This document shows positions 20,657 through 28,881 of a stretch of 28,881 nucleotides of DNA, in pieces. Location of the stretch: assembly GCA_000444245.1 (NCBI GenBank), contig ATSW01011391.1, forward strand, positions 1 through 28,881, given 5' to 3'. The notes under the pieces are model-generated. The model was not told the DNA's origin and did no database searches. It was given only the letters and a program-made list of their open reading frames with translations. The stretch's first letter is position 1. Every line of letters begins with the position of its first letter. Origin of the DNA: Botryllus schlosseri. Lineage: Eukaryota; Chordata; Ascidiacea; Stolidobranchia; Styelidae. The translations under genes were made by a program, and so were the position numbers.

Positions 20657-21949
20657 TATTTCGTTTTCGTATGGATTTACATGTCAATGGTATGTGTTCG
20701 TCAGGTTTATCTTGCGCCGTGGTGAAAACCACTGAAAAACAGTGGATCGGTGCCAACAATGGTTTTTACACTAGATGTATTTTCTGACGCAAATCCACCC
20801 ATTTATCCCACAATATTTGTCTGAAGGTTTACGCCCTATGTACTTCCTATCGCAACTTACCGATTTACCAGGGCGAAGCATTGGTTTTGCTCATCGGCGA
20901 CTTGTTTCTTACGAAATAGTTATTTGGTATCGAGCCTGAAACCCTTGCTGTCCGAGACCAGAGGTGTAATAACTAGAGTGGCAGTTCGTGATGCAAATCC
21001 TAATACCGTCTGCCTGTCTCTATTGATACAGGATTGGGAATTGGTGCCTTTTCATCACCAACCACATTAGAGTTGATCGAGTTCGTAATCTTTTATCATT
21101 ATTTTGTAGTATTGACCTCTCGTGCTGCGGATGCTTTACATTGATGTGGTATCTGCGTTGGAGCTTTCGGTTCACGCGATACCCCAGTTGGCACCCGATG
21201 ACATATAGCGCATCGCGATGATATATTCATGTTCTATTGATGGGTAACAGCAACGCGCAATATTATATCGCCAATCCAATTATGTGCGCAATCCGCCGTC
21301 CCATGACGGGAATTGCGAGCCGCTGCATGATCAATAATTCATGTCTGCCGACGGCAGAATACTTTCCATTCCAAGGTCGTATATTACGTATTAGAAAATC
21401 ACGCTAATTCCGTCGGAAATGCAGCGGTTATCACCCGTCGGTGACGCTAACCAGACCTGTATCGCGCTGCAAAATTTGACTAACCTGTAGAACTAGTCCC
21501 TTGTGCACATAACTCATAGCCCATATTGATATTCCTGAGTTGTTTCGGGTTCCGTAGTTGTAAAGTAAGTATTCCCTGCAGCAGGGGCAGTCATACGCAT
21601 AATTCCCCAAGTGATAATTAGGAAAATGTAACCGGGCGACCTGATGAGGTGATGGGTACCCACGCTGTTTGTGTAAATTGATCTCGGTCGCGCCTTGCTG
21701 GTATATTGTGTCCCGTGTGTTATGGTCGCGTTGGAGCAATTAGCATTGTAATTCTAGAATGTTTGTGAATTCGGGGACCATAATTTGTAAACGCTGTCCT
21801 GGGGCTGCACAGTGAGATCTTCTGTCCCATTTTAATATCATGCACTGTGGTTTCATAATATGCGGCGTCACAATTAGCAAGAGCATCCGACGCCCTATTT
21901 CGGTGTTCGGAAATCGTTTGTTCGATGTTATTTGTATTCTGTATAAGCT
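20657..21949. other. Intronic stretch without recognised features
   Basis: About 1.3 kb with no named repeat, RNA gene or exon. A donor-like AAA|GTAAGT occurs at 21566 but the phase-2 frame before it is closed by a nearby stop, so no first exon is called there. Confidence 0.4.
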
Positions 21950-22336
21950 CTGCTGGGCGCAATGATTCGACTAATTGATGTGGATACTGAATCGAGTATA
22001 AATTCTAATGATGCGATTCGGGTAGTGAGAGACGATATTTTTCTAGTACTGAAATTTTACGGTCACTACGAATTATGTATTAACGTAATGGTCCGATACC
22101 ATTTTCCATTGTGGAAGCCTTGAAACCTTGTTTGGTCGTTTATCAGCAGACGAAAAATGTGGTACAAAGCTAGGCACGTCACATGAAAGTACGGTAACAT
22201 ATCCGTGAAGTCGTGATTGACCCACAGCATTGTCAGAAAGCGCAATGAGATAGGCGAGTCGAAATATCTTTATTGCCGATGTGGAACCCGCACGTTATTT
22301 TTTGTGGTCGCGTGAAATAGTATTTAACCAGCCCTA
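21950..22336 (-). mobile_element. hAT MITE, copy 3, reverse orientation and decayed
   Basis: It matches the reverse complement of the copy at 19510: GCTGGGCGCAATGATTCGA on the left, then CTAGTACTGAAATTTTACG, ATTTTCCATTGTGGAAGCCTT, CAGCATTGTCAGAAAGCGCA, and CCAGCCCTA at the right end. It is shorter than copy 1 and the termini have drifted. No target duplication is recognised. Confidence 0.8.
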
Positions 22337-25028
22337 ATGATAAAGTCGCTACAGTTATTACGTAAATTATTTGCAGCATTTACGGGAACGTTGAGATGCA
22401 TGAGTGTGGTAATGGCTGATTGTGCGTGAAAGTATTTGGTAACGCGGTGTCTTAATATCAACATCACTCAAAATAACGGAAGTGTCTGCAGGATAACATG
22501 ATCTTTGATCACAGATATGTCGACATGACTAAGTGGGGAAATGCCCAAATAATGTTGTTAATAGGGGTGCAATTGGTTGAGTTGTTGAACCCGAATAGAC
22601 ATAAATTTACTGTGCCCAATGGGGACGTCGTTGATATGTGGCAGATGCGTGATATATTTATTCACAAATTCACCCCTCAACTGCAGCTAAGCACAAGTAT
22701 GGAACTATGAGTATAGTTTGATGTTCGAGTAAAATCATATTGGTCCGCACCCATCGCGTTTTTCTAGTTTTATGCCCGCATGAAACCCTCATTATGGCGT
22801 TGATGCATTCCTTCCTATTCCTCTGTGAAGTGTAAATACCATTTGCAGTCTTAATGCACGTATGATCAATTTTATGATTCCCCGCTGTATTGCCATACCG
22901 GTCGCTAAAATACAGAGTCTCGGATCTGTTGACGAAAAACGTCGCCACGCTAATGCCGAACTGTATAAGTCCGATAGGGATTGTACTCTGCTATGGCCGT
23001 CGACCGTATTTCATCACGTTTGCGCTACTGGGATATCACAGGCTAAAGTTGTTTGCATTTTTTTATTGCTGAACTGTCGTCATACGGTATTCCATCATAC
23101 GGTTTACTGTTCGAGTGAAAAGTTTGGCCGTCGTATTGCGACATCACCGTGTATTTCCCATCCGGATTATGATCATTTCAATACCCAATTCAATCTAAAT
23201 TCTTCGATTCCAACAATAATTATCGGATCGGATGATTTCGAACCAGGATAAACTATGAAAATTCGGATAGCTTCGATATCACATAGTTACCTGATCCTCG
23301 TTGGTGGCGTGGCAGTTGTTAAGATGGATACTTTTCCTGAATGCTGCTTTTCGCTATTCTACTGAAGTAGATTTGGTTTACTTTGCAAAGCATTTAGAAA
23401 CATAAGTCATCACTCATCACATCCTAACAGTTCGTCCCGGTACATACGACATGAAGTGGCCACGGAAATGACCATGAAATCATAGTCGTTTCCACCCATC
23501 AACTGTTGATTTGGATATTAGGTAATCATATGTATTCTCTACTCTCTACTCTGGGGCATTAACGTCAATCTCAGTCAATACTACATTGTGAGTTCATGAA
23601 ACCAACATTGCGATTGCTTGTTTTCGTGATACGATTGCTGCCGAATTTCAAATTTTAATTGCCTTGTAAATTCGACCAGTCCATGACGCATTTGCCGCTC
23701 CCATGTGACGGTTTGCATCTTCAATCCCTATAGGACGGCGAAATAAATCAACTCCAATATGCCAGATACCGGTCGTTGACTTGTCACTATTTCTGGGCAT
23801 TTGATTTTCGTCGCATATGATTATTTTTGTACGCTGCGCCGTTTCACGAATGTCAGACTCATTGTGGCTGTTGCTCAATGCAACTGTGCCTGTTCGTTGT
23901 CCAGCGGCGACATTATACGCAAATTATCCCAGCATTGCCTCTAAAATGCAGTTCCAATTGCATAACATCTGGTCTGTTACCTCGAAAACGACGTGTGTAC
24001 TTGACAGCGTTGTAAAAGTGTTTATGACGTCCTCACGAAAATCTGCAACTTTGCTGTAAGAAGTCCGACTAGCTGGCCTACCGTTTGGTGTGAATTCAAC
24101 GTGTGAAGTGGTGATTGATGGACTTATCGCTTGGCAGAATGGAACTGAAAGAGGGAGATTGAAGTGGCGTTTGAGGGCTATTATTTAATATCCTGGCATG
24201 GGAAAGTACTTCGGGCAAGGTGTCGTGTTACGCGATGCGCTTTCAATACACGTCAGGCGTATGTTGTTTGTCCCGATCATGCCAGTTATTGGCGTAGGGA
24301 TGCGCGCTCACGGGTTATTGCAGAGTTCAACAATGCAAAAGGTTCAGTGTATACCAGCCCGGGGCTTGCGAACTGCTGACCTGAATATTAAACGCCAATA
24401 CCCGAATTCGAACAATGACATGCCTAAATTAGCTTCAAGTTTTATCACGGTATGCGATTAAACGTCCATAGCAGGGGTGGGAGTGAGTAATCTATATCGG
24501 GGCCGAAGCCGGGATCTGAATTTTGGGATTTCAACTAATGCTTTATATTATATTATTCGTTAGCTGAGTGGCGATTCCGCTTGATTAAAGCCTATATAGT
24601 TTTAACAAGAACCGATCCTAGGGTGCACTCGCGTCAGATCCATCGTGCGAAGCAACACCTCCATTTCGCGGGATTCCAGTGGAAGAAACGCGTACCGCCA
24701 AGAATGTGGGTAGTACATGCGCATTAATGATATGACCCTCACATAATAGTGGACATACTTTGACGTTTTAGAATATTTCCCAAGCAATCCAGTCAAGAGA
24801 ATTGTATTCTGTTCGGTTCCTGATACAGTGATTTTTGAGTGTCAGATATAAATAAGTTTTGGTTATTGGGATAGGGCTTTTACGGGAGCACAAACCTTTG
24901 ACATGTAGAATGCATCGTTGTGTGTGTNATGATTCTGTGTTATCAATTCTGTACATACAATCCCCTTTATTGCAACTGACTTTAGATCGAGGGAAAACAC
25001 CGGCGTTTTTCTTGCGCTACTCAGCATA
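22337..25028. other. Intronic stretch, no recognised gene
   Basis: About 2.7 kb. A GGGGTGGG run at 24475 resembles some hAT termini, but no partner end was found. Open frames such as 22862-23251 (plus) and 23648-23878 (minus) have no supporting signal. One ambiguous base is present at 24928. Confidence 0.4.
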
Positions 25029-25035
25029 GCTTGAC

Positions 25036-25141
25036 CGCGAACGCCCTCGCGCGGCGTAAATTTTTGTGATTTTCTGTAACTGATTGATAGCTCTTCCTAT
25101 TGGGTAATTGGCGACATCAAACTCGCCGCCAGAGGGCAACG
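25036..25141. repeat. Short inverted pair of GC-rich motifs
   Basis: GAACGCCCTCGCGCGGCG (from 25039) and CGCCGCCAGAGGGCAACG (from 25124) are imperfect inverted copies about 70 bp apart. Each resembles the CTCF-type core CCGCCAGAGGGCA to some degree, the second more closely. They may be the ends of a tiny MITE or paired protein-binding sites. Confidence 0.3.
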
Positions 25142-27846
25142 TCTTCGTTCTTATTTTGTGTGTGGGATGATAGCGAGCGGGAGAAGGATCAAGATAGGCA
25201 TCCTGCGGTATTACGGTTTACAAATTGTAGAAATTGTTGGACCTGTGGATTTTAGCAGATTTCCATTAGCAAAATCTACTGAAGTAGCAGTATGTCGCTT
25301 CTTTCTTTTGACACTAACGATGCCAGGTGAATGTTGCCCCAAAGCATCAGCATGATATGCAGCTTCATATCCTCCGATGATATGAAAATGATGGGAATTT
25401 ACGTGTTCTATATATTTTTGACCTCAACAAAATCAGTCCATTGGACGCACCACACATATTTGAACTTGGTTCGGTGAAGACCATGTGTCGTGACTTCGAA
25501 CCTCATAAAGAAGTTAGACTGCTGTTTCGGTTTGCCTGTTACCACTGACGACAGAACATGCAACAGCGGTCTACATGCTGTGTCGCGTTAGATCGCCGCG
25601 TGCCAAACGGTATCTTTGTTGTGTATGATACCCGATGAAATACACTGTGATATAGCATGACCCTAAGTGTCATTGCTTCACAGGAAAGTCATTCAAATAA
25701 GGTACAAGGGTTTATGTCAAACATAGTTGAGGGGATTTTACTGCCATTGAGTAAGCAGAGTATGTTTGGGGAGTGATAAAATTCTCTGGCGGTCTCGTTA
25801 TTCTGTTTAGGAATTCGGATGACGTTGATAATTTTCCGTGCGGTTTTGATGATCTGCGTGATTAGTGTTTGATTTGCGAAGGCGTCAATGATTGTTGTGT
25901 TCTCTGTTCTACAGTAGCAGCCATCCCGAAAGACGGCCAAGCTCGTATTATGACTGAGAACCAGCTGAGATTTCGATCTGCGAATAGTTGGAGGTTTACC
26001 ATAAAATGTTATCCACTGACGACTCCTGAGGGATTAGCGTGTTCCTTCGTTTGTTGCGCAATAATGGTTTTAAGGTCACCTGGCTTTCACAGGAGGTCGG
26101 NACATGTTTTGATGGACGTTGTTCGTTGTGTATGTTGTAGTCGTGCAGTGCTCGTTATGTGGTGTTGTTACAGACTAATGCGAAGTCTGATATCGGTGTT
26201 CTAGTGTGGGCTGTGTATGATGGCAAATAGATATTGAACTTGAACTAAGGTGGGTTAGTTAGTAGGGAATGATTGAATTTTGCGGGCCACTATTGCATTC
26301 TGGCATCAGACTTGCATGACGCTATAAAGACCATAATTCTGCTCAACGGTATAGGCCAAGATGAGTGTTTGATTGATAGACTATTGAATGCGCGTAGTCG
26401 TTACGACACCCTCATATCTGTTAATTGTATCACATTGTACGCTGTGTGTCTTGAGTAGATAATGTTTAGTACCTCTAGTTATGGTTCCGGTTTACATCGC
26501 ATTTTTTCGTGTATTCCATTCTGTCACGCGGTAAAACTGGCTAATTTGAAGCTTGCGATATTGCTCAGCGTGAAATGCAGTGACATTCATCGGACCCGTA
26601 GCGAAATCAACGAAGACTTGAATAGGTTGATGTTAATAGCATTCCGGTCGGTGTTTTGAAATGAATGATGCATATCAGAGTTTGTGTTGGGAATTTGCCG
26701 ATTCCACCCGGTGTAAACAGACGGTAATCGCACTCGCACGGGTTTTGATTACCTGATGGAATGGCCACGCCCGTGTTGACGTTATGCACTTACCAGATAA
26801 CCTATTTATGCGCGTGGGTGCAAATCCTGACGACATAGAAAATCACTTGTCAATAGTAGCCCATCGCAATGCTCGAAACGGACCAGGAAATCTCTGGTGA
26901 TACATTAGTACGTGCATCGTTACTAAGTAGTAGTTCACATTGAGGAAACCGGTGACTATAACACAAACAATCAGCGCAGGATGCATAAAGTGTGCCTCAA
27001 AATGTAATGGCACGCTGTCTGGTATATTCAATACACTGTGCGGATATACTATACATTCTCGCCACGCGTTTTTGTAGACATATCCGTGAAGGCTCACATT
27101 TTCGGGTACTTGGCGCGCAGGGGTCTATGATGTGATTTCGAAAAATATATTATATCGGTTGATCGACTAGTCTTCCACTCTTGCGATAGATATGTTTTGC
27201 TTCTTAGCTACGCTCGTAATAAATTGATAATTAATTCATGACACGACCGACCTTGTTTATCTATTTGAAATCTCCCGTATTCTTGCGCAGAGTATTTGCG
27301 GCTATCGGCGCTATTTACTCATATCATCCAAATTCCAAATTACCCTACCGAGCCTTGAACATGTTGGTTTGAAAACCCTTCGGTCACCGCCCTATGCACG
27401 TATATACGGTCTGCTATGTATCTTACAAAATCATCCTTCTTGCGACCTCGCGCTCGAGAGACAGGTGTTCCCTCGACGGTGCTGTCCGTTAAAAATGATA
27501 ATGCGTATTGTATCTACTGCTCACGTTTGATATTTATTTCAAGACACTTCATTTATTGACCTAGCATTGATAGCCGACGTCAGTATGATGTTTACCCTCG
27601 CGTTTTATGTTGTATAGAATCATACACTATCCCGCAGGCGTCCTAGTACCGACATCGCTTAGCAAATCAATAAGGCAGGCGCGCTCGGTTTACTACGCGT
27701 TGTTAGCGCTGCCGTGAAGTCAGGTAGTTCGTTTATAATCCACTACCCATTCTCAAGACCCGATTTGATGGAGTAAACTAGTGATAAAACGGACCGCTGG
27801 TACAAAGTTTATTTATTGGTTGGTTGTGCGATCTGCGTAGTGCAGT
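25142..27846. other. Long intronic stretch with no recognised feature
   Basis: About 2.7 kb upstream of exon C. No exon, RNA gene or repeat recognised. One ambiguous base lies at 26101. The last 200 bp (27650-27760) are somewhat CpG-rich with a TTTATAATCC block near 27734 and could hold a promoter for exon C, but nothing specific supports it. Confidence 0.4.
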
Positions 27847-27852
27847 GGAGTG

Positions 27853-28106
27853 ATGTCAGATACTGACCATTGCCAGTTTTGCGAATCCTGCTGGTGTATT
27901 CCAACATATATGATTAAACTTCAATCAGGACTAGGCCGTGTCATGCCATTGAACCACGACATAAGCACTTGCAATGGATACACTACCCCAATGTCGTTGC
28001 CTATTCCAATACCTGGTAGGCGTGGATTACTCGATATGCAGGATATTGCGAATCGCACTTTTCCGAGCAGCCAAAGGAAAGGTTCGATAAAGCTGAGACC
28101 TTATCG
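27853..28106 (+). CDS. Probable PDE4 alternative first coding exon C (long-form-like), partial
   Basis: Reading from the ATG at 27853 (in-frame TAG at 27838; G at -3) the exon encodes 84 codons plus CG of the next. This ends at the strong donor CG|GTGAGT, phase 2, like exons A and B. CG plus any base is Arg, matching the Arg at the junction of the vertebrate PDE4D4/PDE4A long forms (..RRF). PSS (71-73) after NRTF recalls the RMSWPSSF block of those forms, but the similarity is slight. The N-terminus is Cys-rich (Cys 7, 10, 13, 15), which could support lipid or metal binding; this is inference. RKGS (75-78) fits a basophilic kinase site. Position on the same strand, identical phase and gene context are the main support. 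Alternatively it is the first exon of an unrelated gene or a chance frame before a donor. Confidence 0.6.
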
Positions 28107-28881
28107 GTGAGTACACCAGCAAGTTCTGTGACAATAACCGTGATATTACATCACATAATGTGCTCAAATGGTTTATGTTGATGTGTAAAGAGAGAAGTGA
28201 GACTATTTATTAGGTATGCTTGTCTTCTATTGAGAAACTTGAAAATTCTTTTTCTTCTCTCGCATTGTAGATATCCGAACTTGCGTCAGCGGCGCTATCC
28301 AAAACTGCGTTAATATCGGACCGAAATTTAAACTTTGTGGTTTTAGCCTGTTATGTGCGGGCTATGTGATTCCGAGTCGAGCATAGATACGCGCCAATAA
28401 TCCCTTATCGGCCGTGACAAGCACATCCTGGTTCATTGTTTAGAAGTCTATTCGGATACGGACCGATCGCGGTGTGGCGAGAAATCGCCATCGCTAGCGA
28501 TTCCTGTGCGCTTTGTTACCCCCGTTTACAAAGAAATCATTGACTTTAGGATCACATCGTTACAAAACTATTGAGACAATGTGCGTCGTCCGTAAGCTTT
28601 TGGGAGCTGATTTTCACTTACAGATCGGAATTATTATTGGTAGTTTCCCTTTAATTGACAGCATCGATACTGGTGAAGTTTGCTTTGTTGCCTCGGATTG
28701 GGCATTTGCGTCGCTCACTGGTAAAATCGATATGCTGATATCATATGTGTGTGGCCGGGTCTTTATGATAAGTATGTTTTCTGTGGGATATACTTTTAAG
28801 TGGGTAATTCATCCGGAGTGTGGTATTTGCGGTAGTTGCTATTGCACGGGACATATATAGCGTCGGTATTCCGTGAAAACC
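28107..28881. other. Intron after exon C, to window end
   Basis: No UCR1 exon (expected to begin with text like FDVDNG and to contain RRESFLYRSDSD) was found. A small hairpin (28475-28490, stem TGGCGA/TCGCCA, loop GAAA) abuts a 12-bp palindrome ATCGCTAGCGAT (28490-28501). The open frame 28513-28860 shows no recognisable protein and no donor. Confidence 0.45.

Noticed and set aside
23648-23878. Minus-strand frame with a faint resemblance to retroelement integrase text
   Set aside because: Only a handful of residues suggest it, there is no terminal repeat or neighbouring retroelement part, and chance explains it as well.
24470-24530. GCAGGGGTGGGAGTG as a hAT left terminus
   Set aside because: No inverted partner end or 8-bp duplication could be found.
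28513-28860. 115-codon open frame as a fourth PDE4 first exon
   Set aside because: No donor at its end, no similarity to PDE4 N-termini, and no other coding signal.

Overview
This looks like nuclear DNA of an animal, probably an invertebrate. It has A+T-rich non-coding DNA, isolated open stretches that end at consensus 5' splice sites, and many decayed DNA transposons (hAT type) plus a tRNA-derived SINE. There are no bacterial-style gene clusters. Two single N bases (24928, 26101) suggest a draft assembly. A marine deuterostome such as an ascidian, hemichordate or amphioxus is possible, but I cannot fix the taxon from the sequence.

The main result is that the window appears to be the 5' part of one large plus-strand gene, a cAMP-specific phosphodiesterase of the PDE4 / Drosophila dunce family. 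Three separate coding exons, A (4552-5015), B (16247-16734) and C (27853-28106), each start at an ATG preceded by an in-frame stop. Each ends at a good splice donor after two bases of a codon (phase 2). Exon A ends in a serine-proline-rich tail and QRRRFT motif that aligns without gaps to the N-terminal exon of vertebrate PDE4B3/PDE4D5. Exon B ends in RRHSWI, the hallmark of PDE4D3 with its protein kinase A site. Exon C is less certain but has the same phase and would encode Arg at the junction, as PDE4D4/PDE4A long forms do. The shared exons (UCR1, UCR2, catalytic domain) were not found and should lie beyond the right edge.

The rest is intronic or intergenic and heavily worked by transposons. 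Region by region: 1-1000 holds old SINE tails. 1019-1828 and 2012-3285 are two non-autonomous hAT elements with recognisable ends and 8-bp target duplications. 3300-5015 is a CpG-containing putative promoter and exon A. 5415-9270 holds several SINE copies, an RTE-like LINE end, a foldback element and hAT scraps. 10130-10620 is a CpG-rich patch. 10647-11099, 19510-20025 and 21950-22336 are three copies of one hAT MITE. 16247-16734 is exon B, followed by another small hAT at 16772-17203. 18945-20648 is a 1.7-kb element with CATAGGCGCCGAAC ends that hosts one of the MITEs. 22337-27840 shows almost nothing recognisable, and exon C follows near the right edge. In the expected gene model, each first exon has its own promoter and splices to the same downstream acceptor, giving isoforms that differ only in their targeting N-terminus.
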